From an uncultured Pelagibacteraceae bacterium (GTDB lineage Bacteria > Pseudomonadota > Alphaproteobacteria > Pelagibacterales > AG-422-B15), in NCBI GenBank assembly GCA_902564295.1, contig CACFAO010000010.1, positions 1 to 42,737 on the forward strand: 42,737 nt of DNA. The letters are read 5' to 3'. The notes under the pieces are model-generated. The model had not been told where the DNA came from. It made no database searches and worked only from the letters and a program-made list of their open reading frames with translations. Below, one piece after another: positions 16,091-22,956 of this stretch. Made by a program: the position numbers and the translations under genes. Every line of letters starts with the position of its first letter. The first letter of the stretch is position 1.

Positions 16091-17491
16091 GTGAAACGTC
16101 TATTTAAAGCAATCCTGTTTGCAAACATTTTTTTTTATATTTGCACTTCAATATCTTCAGACCCGTTACTGCCAGGTGGCAAAACCTCGAATGAGGTTCA
16201 AAATAAAAATAGTTTTTCACTGGTTTCAAGAAATTTAGGAGATAATTTAAAAATCAATTTTCTTGTAGGAAATGCTTTATTTGAGAGAATTTGGGAAGAT
16301 GCAAAATTCTCAGAAAATATTGCAAGAGATGGTTTAGGGCCTTTTTTCAGTGCTCGTTCGTGCGAAGCATGTCATATTTCTGATGGACGAGGACATTTGC
16401 CTATAGATGAATCTGATGACGCTGTATCTGTTGTTATTCAAATTTCAAAAAATCAGGACTCAATTTCAGATGGTATTAAAAATCTACCAGATCCCGTTTA
16501 CGGAAATCAAATTAGTGAATTCTCGGTTGAAAGTATTCCAAGAGAAGCGGACATTGTTATTAATTATGAATATGTTCCAATATCTTACAATGATGGTCGT
16601 ATAGTCGAATTAAGAAAGCCTGTAATTAAAATTAGAAATTTTAATTACGGAGATATCAATCAAGATACAAACTTTTCAGCAAGAATCGCACAACCAATGA
16701 TTGGGCTAGGTTTAATTGAAAACATTAGTGAAACGGATATTTTAATAAATGCAGATGTGAATGACATAAACGGTGATGGAATATCTGGAAAAGCAAATAT
16801 TGTTTGGCATAATGAAAAAAATGATTATTCCCTTGGTCGGTTTGGCTGGAAAGCATCACAGCCTACGGTTTACCAACAAACTGCTGATGCCTTTTTTCAT
16901 GACATGGGTTTATCAAATAAACTTTTTGAAAACCCATTTAACTGTACTGATGTGCAATTAAGCTGTCAAAATGCAGTCAGTGGAAATAGCGAAAACTATG
17001 ATGGCTATGAAGTTTCTAATGATCAATTGGATCTAGTGGTTTTTTATTCATCGCAACTTGGTGTGCCAGTAAGAAGAAACGCGAAAGATATAAACGTGGT
17101 TAAAGGTAAAGAAATATTTTTTAAAATTGGTTGCAATTCTTGTCATACTGAGAGTTTTGTTACAAAAAATGATAGTACGCATCAAAATTTAGCCAATCAA
17201 ATCATATACCCTTATTCAGATTTTCTGTTGCATGATATGGGTGAACAGTTGTCTGATGGTGTTTATGAATTCAATGCCAGTGGCTCTGAGTGGAGAACAC
17301 CGCCTTTGTGGGGAATAGGGTTGACATCAGTGGTATCTGCAGAATATGGATTTTTACATGATGGCAGAGCTCGAACAATTGAGGAGGCTATATTATGGCA
17401 TGGTGGGGAAGCCTCTAGAGTGTTAGAAGAGTTCAAATCTTTAGATAAAAATCAAGTAAATCAATTAATTAGCTTTGTAAGTTCCTTATAA
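16091..17491 (+). CDS. Di-haem oxidoreductase family protein (COG3488 type), exported
   Basis: This 466-residue protein begins with a Sec-type signal peptide (KRLFKAILFANIFFYICTSISS). It has two haem c attachment motifs: CEACH at 91-95, within an ARDGLGPFFSARSCEACH stretch typical of the family, and CNSCH at 348-352. A WRTPPLWGIG segment near the C-terminus, with HDGRARTIEEAILWHGGEA, is characteristic of di-haem proteins of the MauG/cytochrome-c-peroxidase superfamily. The electron partner and substrate are unknown. The start is GTG at 16091, 16 bases after scpB, with no strong Shine-Dalgarno. It directly precedes the promoter of the ferric-iron transporter operon, suggesting a periplasmic redox role connected to iron (inference). 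Confidence 0.85.
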   Translation: MKRLFKAILFANIFFYICTSISSDPLLPGGKTSNEVQNKNSFSLVSRNLGDNLKINFLVGNALFERIWEDAKFSENIARDGLGPFFSARSCEACHISDGRGHLPIDESDDAVSVVIQISKNQDSISDGIKNLPDPVYGNQISEFSVESIPREADIVINYEYVPISYNDGRIVELRKPVIKIRNFNYGDINQDTNFSARIAQPMIGLGLIENISETDILINADVNDINGDGISGKANIVWHNEKNDYSLGRFGWKASQPTVYQQTADAFFHDMGLSNKLFENPFNCTDVQLSCQNAVSGNSENYDGYEVSNDQLDLVVFYSSQLGVPVRRNAKDINVVKGKEIFFKIGCNSCHTESFVTKNDSTHQNLANQIIYPYSDFLLHDMGEQLSDGVYEFNASGSEWRTPPLWGIGLTSVVSAEYGFLHDGRARTIEEAILWHGGEASRVLEEFKSLDKNQVNQLISFVSSL

Positions 17492-17523
17492 ACTCAAATC
17501 AGTAAAGTGCGTCATATTTGCTA

Positions 17524-17574
17524 TTGATAATCATTCTCATTAATATATATAGAATGAAACTTAGTATCATTCTA
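17524..17574 (+). promoter_or_regulatory. Iron-responsive promoter/operator with two TGA-N9-TCA boxes
   Basis: TTGATA (17524-17529) and TATAGA (17548-17553) form a likely -35/-10 pair with an 18-base spacer. Overlaid on them are two TGA-N9-TCA motifs at 17525-17539 and 17555-17569, centred 30 bases apart, about three helical turns. The second sits in a perfect palindrome TAGAATGA-N9-TCATTCTA (17550-17574). TGA-N9-TCA is the published consensus of the alphaproteobacterial iron-Rhodo/RirA box. Box 1 (17526-17544) also matches 14 of 19 bases of the classical Fur box. Placement over -35 and -10 predicts repression when iron is sufficient. Confidence 0.75.
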
Positions 17575-17590
17575 AAGAAGGGAAAAATTT

Positions 17591-18622
17591 ATGAATTCAG
17601 TATTAAGATTCCTAGCAATAGCTGTAATTAGTTTTGTAACAGTTGGCAGTTCATTCGCTAAAGAAGTCAATTTGTATACGTCAAGGCACTATGATTCAGA
17701 CGATGCATTATATCAAAAGTTTACGGATGCTACTGGCATTAAAGTAAACGTTATTTCAGGTAAAGGAAAAGCATTAATGGAAAGACTTGCTTCAGAAGGA
17801 GCAAATTCTCCTGCTGATGTCTTTATTACCGTTGATGCTGGTAATCTATGGAAAGTTCAAAAAGATGGAATGTTCCAAAGTATTAACTCAAGTACTATCG
17901 ATTCAATTGTACCTGAAAATCTAAGAGGCCCAAACAATGAGTGGGTGGGAATAGCTAAACGCTCTCGAGTGATTTATTATAATCCAGTAAATGTTTCTGC
18001 AGAGGATATGGAAGGGCTTACGTATGAAGATCTTTCAGCTCCGAAATGGAAAGGCAGAGTTGCAATAAGAAGTTCTGGTAATATGTACAATCAGTCTTTA
18101 GTTGCCTCATTGATTGCTAATAATGGTGTCGATGCTACTGAAAAGTGGGCGCACAGATTTGTAGGCAATTTTGCAAGAAAACCTGAAGGTAATGACAGAG
18201 CACAAATTATGGCAGTTGCAAATGGCGAAGCAGATGTTGCTGTAGCGAATAGTTACTACATTGGTTTGATGTTATCTGGTAAAAAAGGCGAAGAACAGCA
18301 AGCTGCTGCCAGAAAAGTTGAACTTCATTTCCCAGGCCAAGATGGACGAGGAGCTCATATTAATGTAAGTGGAGCTGGTCTTATGAAAAATGCTCCAAAT
18401 GCAGGTAATGCTGTTAAGTTCATAGAGTTCTTGCTTAGTGAAGAAGCTCAAAGTCACATAGTTAATAACACTTACGAGTTTCCTATGCTTGAAGGTGTTG
18501 CACCTAGTGATTTAATAGCTCAATTTGGTTCTGGTTTTAAAGAAGATCAGACTTCAGTTGCAAGCTATGGTGAATTCAATCCTGATGCTGTTAAGTTGAT
18601 GGATAGAGTTGGTTGGCAATAA
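17591..18622 (+). CDS. fbpA: Ferric-iron ABC transporter periplasmic binding protein
   Basis: This is the periplasmic ferric-ion-binding protein of the FbpA/FutA/AfuA family, 343 residues. It has a Sec signal peptide ending near GSSFA-KEVN (residue ~24). Iron-coordinating tyrosines are visible: the paired Tyr222-Tyr223 in ANSYYIGLM, which match the FbpA iron-binding pair, and Tyr34 in SRHYDSDDALY, a FutA-class feature. GAAGGG before the ATG is a reasonable ribosome binding site. The promoter just upstream carries two iron-box-like motifs. A stable hairpin follows 16 bases after the stop and precedes the peroxiredoxin; permease and ATPase come further down. Direct import of periplasmic Fe(III) is inferred. 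Confidence 0.92.
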   Translation: MNSVLRFLAIAVISFVTVGSSFAKEVNLYTSRHYDSDDALYQKFTDATGIKVNVISGKGKALMERLASEGANSPADVFITVDAGNLWKVQKDGMFQSINSSTIDSIVPENLRGPNNEWVGIAKRSRVIYYNPVNVSAEDMEGLTYEDLSAPKWKGRVAIRSSGNMYNQSLVASLIANNGVDATEKWAHRFVGNFARKPEGNDRAQIMAVANGEADVAVANSYYIGLMLSGKKGEEQQAAARKVELHFPGQDGRGAHINVSGAGLMKNAPNAGNAVKFIEFLLSEEAQSHIVNNTYEFPMLEGVAPSDLIAQFGSGFKEDQTSVASYGEFNPDAVKLMDRVGWQ

Positions 18623-18638
18623 TTTATCGCTAACCAGT

Positions 18639-18710
18639 TTGAGGTAATTTGGCCACCGTCTCTTCTTCTCATTAGTATCCAAGGTCAAATTACCTCAACT
18701 AAACTGAGGT
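18639..18710 (+). promoter_or_regulatory. Mutually exclusive RNA hairpins between fbpA and the peroxiredoxin gene
   Basis: Bases 18639-18654 can pair with 18683-18698 to form a 16-bp stem, interrupted only by one G-U pair and a short offset at 18697-18698, around a 28-base pyrimidine-rich loop. The core arms are GAGGTAATTTGGCC and GGTCAAATTACCTC. The distal arm's ACCTCA (18692-18697) can alternatively pair with TGAGGT (18705-18710), which holds GAGG, the likely ribosome binding site eight bases before the peroxiredoxin ATG. The upstream arm repeats the ribosome-binding-site region (GAGGTAATTT versus GAGGTTATATTT). No T-run follows, so it is not a standard terminator. It could be a translational switch or a 3'-end stabiliser of fbpA mRNA. 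Confidence 0.7.
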
Positions 18711-18717
18711 TATATTT

Positions 18718-19251
18718 ATGAATAGATTACCAAATGTAACATTTAAAATTAGGTCTCAAAATGAATTTGAGACAGGGGAAATGTGTTATCTTGAGGGAGA
18801 TAAGGCTTGGATGTCAATTTCCTCTAGCGATTTATTTTCAGAAAAAAGAGTTTTAATATTTTCATTACCGGGTGCCTTTACTCCAACTTGTTCATCACAG
18901 CAATTGCCTGCATTTGATGAGAAATTTGAATCTTTTAAAAACTTAGGAATTGATGAAGTATTTTGTGTCTCCGTTAATGACTCATATGTCATGAACGCTT
19001 GGAGTAACTATATGGGCGTTAAAAATGTGCAAATGATTCCAGATGGAACGGGTCAATTTACAAGGATGATGGGCATGCTTATTAATAAAGATCATAATGG
19101 ATTCGGTATGAGGTCTTGGAGATATGCAGTTGTTGCAAATAATATGGAAATTGAACAGATGTTTATCGAGCCAGGTCTTAATGATACAGGAAATGATGAT
19201 GATCCTTATATTGAAACAAATCCTGATAATATATTAGAGTTTCTTAAATAA
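18718..19251 (+). CDS. Peroxiredoxin, Prx5 type
   Basis: This 177-residue thioredoxin-fold peroxidase has the Prx5 active site PGAFTPTC with peroxidatic cysteine Cys58, followed by the VFCVSVNDSYVMNAW segment and the catalytic arginine region MRSWRYAVV. Other cysteines are Cys23 and Cys83; whether either resolves is unclear. No glutaredoxin domain is fused. It has no signal peptide, so it is cytoplasmic and would reduce hydrogen or alkyl peroxides with a thiol donor. It is placed between the iron-binding protein and permease genes, so it is expected to be co-expressed with iron import and to limit peroxide (Fenton) damage. GAGG at 18706-18709 is the likely ribosome binding site and may be masked by RNA structure. 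Confidence 0.92.
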   Translation: MNRLPNVTFKIRSQNEFETGEMCYLEGDKAWMSISSSDLFSEKRVLIFSLPGAFTPTCSSQQLPAFDEKFESFKNLGIDEVFCVSVNDSYVMNAWSNYMGVKNVQMIPDGTGQFTRMMGMLINKDHNGFGMRSWRYAVVANNMEIEQMFIEPGLNDTGNDDDPYIETNPDNILEFLK

Positions 19252-19276
19252 ATAGTATAGATAACAGCAACTATTT

Positions 19277-20890
19277 ATGAAGTTAGATTTTTGGCAAATA
19301 ACACCAGTTGCAACATTTGCAATTTTTATTGCTCCAGTATTTATTGTGCTATTCAGTCTTGCTGGTGATTACTCTGACAACTGGACACATTTGTATAACC
19401 ATGTACTTTTTGGTTATATAGAAAATTCTATTTATTTAGTTCTTGGGGTCTCAATTATGGTTGCCATAATTGGTGTCGGCACTGCCTGGTTGGTAACCAA
19501 CTATAATTTTACAGGAAAAAATATTTTTGAATGGGCGTTAATTTTACCACTTGCTGTACCTCCTTATATACTTGCCTACACTTTCACTGGTTTATTCGAT
19601 ACCTTTGGTACTGCGAATAATTTAATAAGGGATCTTTTTGGGCTTGGTGCAGATTTTATTTTTTTTCCTAAAGTAAGAAATGTTCCTGGAGCGATTGTAG
19701 TATTTTCCTTCACTCTATATCCATATGTATATCTTGTGAGCAGAATGGCCTTTATAAATCAATCTAGATCAATTCTTGAGGCGGGTAGAACTCTTGGACT
19801 TGGTAAACTAGAAGTATTCTATAAATTAGCTGTTCCAATGATTAGACCAGCAATTATTGGGGGCCTCATGCTCGTAATCATGGAAACTTTATCTGATTTC
19901 GGAGCAGTTGATCACTTTGCCATTTCAACTTTTACAACTGGAATATTTAGAACATGGTACGGTATGTATGATATTGAAACTGCAAAGCAGTTAGCTTCAT
20001 TGTTACTCATATTTGCAATTCTATTAATTATATCTGAACGTTACTCTCGAAAAAATGCTAGATATTCAAATGCCAGCTCAGTCTTTAAGCCGCTTTATTT
20101 AACTAGGCTGAAAGGTAGTTCAAATATTTTAGCAATATTAATTTGTTTCGTTCCAATCTTTGTTGGTTTTTTATTGCCTGTGATGGAACTTGGGTACTGG
20201 GCATTTAATTACAAGTTAGATTTTTTTAATGATAAGTTTCTTACGACTGCATGGAATACATTTTACTTAGCAATAATAGCAGCCTTCTTATGTAGTTTAT
20301 TAGCTGTTCTTATAAATTTCTCAATTAGATATAAAAAAAATAATTATTTGAAGTTTATGAGTTCCTTTTTGACTGTTGGTTATGCGGTGCCAGGTTTGAT
20401 ACTTGCAATTGGTGTTATGCAGCTACTCACATTTTTAGACAGAAACATGGGAGATTACTATTTTGATTTTGTGCTTACAGGTAGTCTAGTTGGATTAGTT
20501 TTAGCTTATATAATAAAATCTTATGCGCTCTCAAGTTCTACGATTGAAGCTGGATATCAGCGTATAAATATGAGAATTGACGATGTAGCAAAAACACTTA
20601 AAACATCAGGCTGGTCTCTTTTATCATCAGTTCATTTGCCATTATTAAAAACTAGTTTTCTAACAAGCATGTTATTGGTAGTTTCAGAAGTCATAAAAGA
20701 ACTTCCCGCAACACTTATTTTGAGACCATTTAATTTTGATACATTAGCTGTATATACTTATATATATGCAGCAGAAGAAAGAATGTACGATGCTGCTGCA
20801 CCTTCTATTGCAATAGTTATGGTAGGGCTTATCCCAATAATAATATTGACTAGAATGATCAGAAGTTCTAGACCTGCATCAAGAGACTAA
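19277..20890 (+). CDS. fbpB: Ferric-iron ABC transporter permease (two-domain)
   Basis: This 537-residue inner-membrane protein has two tandem permease domains of about six helices each, as in FbpB/AfuB/FutB. Domain 1 shows the family sequence ILPLAVPPYILAYTFTGLF and an EAA-type loop ILEAGRTLGLGKLEVFYKLAVP. Domain 2 begins near residue 320 and has the corresponding loop RIDDVAKTLKTSGWSLLSSVHLPLL. VSEVIKELPATLILRPFNFDTLAVYTY near the C-terminus is highly characteristic. No Shine-Dalgarno is visible; a weak 7-bp inverted repeat (AAATAGT/ACTATTT) abuts the start codon. The ATPase gene starts two bases after its stop. Confidence 0.93.
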   Translation: MKLDFWQITPVATFAIFIAPVFIVLFSLAGDYSDNWTHLYNHVLFGYIENSIYLVLGVSIMVAIIGVGTAWLVTNYNFTGKNIFEWALILPLAVPPYILAYTFTGLFDTFGTANNLIRDLFGLGADFIFFPKVRNVPGAIVVFSFTLYPYVYLVSRMAFINQSRSILEAGRTLGLGKLEVFYKLAVPMIRPAIIGGLMLVIMETLSDFGAVDHFAISTFTTGIFRTWYGMYDIETAKQLASLLLIFAILLIISERYSRKNARYSNASSVFKPLYLTRLKGSSNILAILICFVPIFVGFLLPVMELGYWAFNYKLDFFNDKFLTTAWNTFYLAIIAAFLCSLLAVLINFSIRYKKNNYLKFMSSFLTVGYAVPGLILAIGVMQLLTFLDRNMGDYYFDFVLTGSLVGLVLAYIIKSYALSSSTIEAGYQRINMRIDDVAKTLKTSGWSLLSSVHLPLLKTSFLTSMLLVVSEVIKELPATLILRPFNFDTLAVYTYIYAAEERMYDAAAPSIAIVMVGLIPIIILTRMIRSSRPASRD

Positions 20891-20892
20891 TA

Positions 20893-21606
20893 ATGGATAT
20901 AATTCTTGAACTAAAAAATATAAAACATAGCTTCACAAGAGATAATGAAGTTTTAAAAGATATTTCTCTACAAGTAAATCGAGGTGAGATAATTACAATC
21001 TTAGGACCATCTGGATGCGGCAAAACTACATTACTAAGAATCATTGCAGGTCTAGAAGAACAGTCAGCAGGAACAGTATCGATAGATAATGAACTTGTTT
21101 CTGGGCATTTAAATCATGTAAATACTGAGGAACGAAATATTGGATTGGTTGTTCAGGAAAGAGCATTATTCCCACACCTCTCGATTGTGAATAATGTAAA
21201 ATTTGGAATAAAAGGTACGAATAAAAATAAGACCGAGAGAGCTATGAGTTTATTAAAGTTATTTAGTGTTGAGAGATATGCAAAAAACTATCCACACGAA
21301 ATATCAAGTGGTGAACAACAAAGGGTTGCTTTGGCAAGAGCTATGGCGCCAAATCCAAAAATTTTGTTAATGGATGAACCTTTTGGAGCTTTGGATAAGG
21401 AATTAAAAGTAAGATTGAGATCTGAAACAAATAAAATTCTTCGTGATAACCTCACTACAACTATCATTGTTTCTCACGATACTGAAGACGCGCTAGCAAT
21501 GTCTGATAGAGTTTTAATCATGAAAGATGGTAATTTTATTCAAAACGGCAAACCTGAAGATGTCATCTCTATAAGTTCAACCGCATCTCAAAAAAACCTT
21601 ATTTAA
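20893..21606 (+). CDS. fbpC: Ferric-iron ABC transporter ATP-binding protein, short form
   Basis: This 237-residue ATPase should energise the FbpB permease. It has Walker A GPSGCGKTT at 38-46, Walker B ILLMDEPFGALD (Asp161-Glu162) and the switch histidine in VSHDTEDALAMSD (His195). The ABC signature is ISSGEQQRVALARAM (from 137) rather than LSGGQ, with the first glycine replaced by serine and glutamine by glutamate. It ends shortly after the nucleotide-binding domain, so it lacks the ~100-residue C-terminal regulatory region present in typical ~350-residue FbpC proteins. Its stop codon lies inside the left arm of a weak terminator-like hairpin before tatA. Confidence 0.9.
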   Translation: MDIILELKNIKHSFTRDNEVLKDISLQVNRGEIITILGPSGCGKTTLLRIIAGLEEQSAGTVSIDNELVSGHLNHVNTEERNIGLVVQERALFPHLSIVNNVKFGIKGTNKNKTERAMSLLKLFSVERYAKNYPHEISSGEQQRVALARAMAPNPKILLMDEPFGALDKELKVRLRSETNKILRDNLTTTIIVSHDTEDALAMSDRVLIMKDGNFIQNGKPEDVISISSTASQKNLI

Positions 21607-21632
21607 TTACCTTTTATTTGATGGTAATTTTT
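21605..21632 (+). terminator. Weak terminator-like hairpin at the end of the iron operon
   Basis: AATTACC (21605-21611) and GGTAATT (21623-21629) form a 7-bp stem with an 11-base loop, overlapping a run of five T (21628-21632). The stem is AT-rich, so termination would be partial. It separates the iron module from tatA, which has its own AT-rich promoter-like region (21650-21675) and a good GAGGA site. Confidence 0.4.
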
Positions 21633-21689
21633 AACTTTTACTAATAAGGTATTAATATATATATATTATTAGAAATAATTGAGGAACAA

Positions 21690-21872
21690 ATGGGTATTAG
21701 TTTTTGGCAAATATTAATCGTTGTAGCGCTTCTTGTTATACTTTTCGGTAGAGGAAAAATATCTGAATTAATGGGTGACGTAGCTAAAGGTGTAAAAAGT
21801 TTTAAAAAAGGCATCAACGACGATGATGAACCAAAGTCAATAAATAAATCAGACGAAGACTCCAAAGATTAA
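21690..21872 (+). CDS. tatA: Sec-independent (Tat) translocase subunit TatA
   Basis: This 60-residue pore-forming component of the twin-arginine translocase has an N-terminal membrane helix ([15 protein letters not shown]), the conserved Phe19-Gly20 hinge and an amphipathic helix ([19 protein letters not shown]). An acidic tail, typical of TatA, follows. GAGGA at 21681-21685 lies four bases before the ATG. It is the first gene of tatA-tatB-tatC. The Tat signal on the polyamine-type binding protein at 4139 is a likely substrate of this system. Confidence 0.95.
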   Translation: MGISFWQILIVVALLVILFGRGKISELMGDVAKGVKSFKKGINDDDEPKSINKSDEDSKD

Positions 21873-21887
21873 CCTTAAGTAATTGTT

Positions 21888-22184
21888 ATGTTACCTGGTA
21901 TTGGAGGAGTAGAGTATCTTGTCATTGCAGCATTAATTATCATTTTTGTTGGACCGAAAGATTTGCCGGCAGTATTAAGAACTTTTGGCAGGTGGTGGGG
22001 TAAAATTAGAAACTTCTCAAGAGAATTTAGATCTAGTATCAATGAGATAGCAAAAGAAACAGGTGTAGATGATATTAAGTCTAAAGTTGAAAATACAAAT
22101 CCCAAAAACTTTACAGACGAGATGCGTGACTCGATAAATAAAAATATCATTCAGTCAGAAAATCAGAAAAAAGAAAATGAGTGA
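21888..22184 (+). CDS. tatB: Tat translocase subunit TatB
   Basis: This 98-residue protein has a short periplasmic start with the conserved glutamate (Glu9 in GIGGVEYLVI), a membrane helix, the Gly22-Pro23 hinge (FVGPKDLP) and the amphipathic LPAVLRTFGRWWGKI helix. Together these separate TatB from TatA. It pairs with TatC as the receptor for twin-arginine signal peptides. The last eight bases overlap the start of tatC, indicating translational coupling. Confidence 0.93.
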   Translation: MLPGIGGVEYLVIAALIIIFVGPKDLPAVLRTFGRWWGKIRNFSREFRSSINEIAKETGVDDIKSKVENTNPKNFTDEMRDSINKNIIQSENQKKENE

Positions 22185-22953
22185 TACAAATGAAACACTT
22201 GATGAAGGAAAGCAACCTTTAATTCAACATCTTGTAGAACTAAGAAGCAGACTTATTAAATCACTAATTTTGATTACTGTTATGTTTGTTGTTGCATATA
22301 TCTTTGCGGACACAATTTATAACTTTTTAGTTCAACCATATGCCGATGCTGTACAGGGTGAGTCTGGCAGAAGGCTTATATTTACTGCTTTACACGAAAC
22401 CTTTTTTACTTATTTAAAAGTAGCACTATTTGCCTCCATTTTTGTTTCTCTTCCATTTATACTGATACAAATTTGGATTTTTGTTGCACCTGGTCTTTAT
22501 CGCAATGAGAAAACTGTTGTCATTCCATATTTAATTGCAACGCCAATATTATTCTTGTTAGGAGCGGCATTGGTTTATTATTTTATTATGCCACTTGCCA
22601 TCAAATTCTTTCTATCTTTCGAGTCGATTGGTGGCCAAGGAACATTACCAATCCAATTAGAAGCTAAGGTAAATGAGTATTTAAGCTTAATTATGCGTCT
22701 AATATTTGCATTCGGAATCAGTTTTCAACTACCAGTTCTTTTGACATTATTAGCAAGAGTAGGTTTTGTCAGTTCTGAAGGATTAAGAAAAAATAGAAAG
22801 TATGTGATTGTAGGAGTTTTTGCAGTAGCAGCTATTTTAACACCACCTGACCCGATCTCCCAAATAGGGCTTGGAATACCAATATTATTGCTGTATGAAA
22901 TTTCAATATTTGCTGTAAAATTTATCGAAGGAAAAAAACCTAAATCTGAGTAA
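22177..22953 (+). CDS. tatC: Tat translocase subunit TatC
   Basis: This 258-residue inner-membrane protein has six predicted helices and is the main receptor for twin-arginine signal peptides. Family hallmarks are PLIQHLVELRSRLIKSL at the N-terminus, the first periplasmic-loop/second-helix block PFILIQIWIFVAPGLYRNEK with the conserved Pro-Gly-Leu and glutamate, and the late LTPPDPISQ motif. It overlaps tatB by eight bases, and serS follows after three bases. Confidence 0.96.
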   Translation: MSDTNETLDEGKQPLIQHLVELRSRLIKSLILITVMFVVAYIFADTIYNFLVQPYADAVQGESGRRLIFTALHETFFTYLKVALFASIFVSLPFILIQIWIFVAPGLYRNEKTVVIPYLIATPILFLLGAALVYYFIMPLAIKFFLSFESIGGQGTLPIQLEAKVNEYLSLIMRLIFAFGISFQLPVLLTLLARVGFVSSEGLRKNRKYVIVGVFAVAAILTPPDPISQIGLGIPILLLYEISIFAVKFIEGKKPKSE

Positions 22954-22956
22954 AGC

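Noticed and set aside
19250-19276. 7-bp inverted repeat AAATAGT/ACTATTT before fbpB
   Set aside because: Only A/T-rich pairs with a 13-base loop; too weak to call a regulatory structure in AT-rich DNA.
21289-21298. DnaA-box-like CTATCCACA
   Set aside because: A single imperfect match inside the fbpC coding region, with no cluster of boxes; not an origin.
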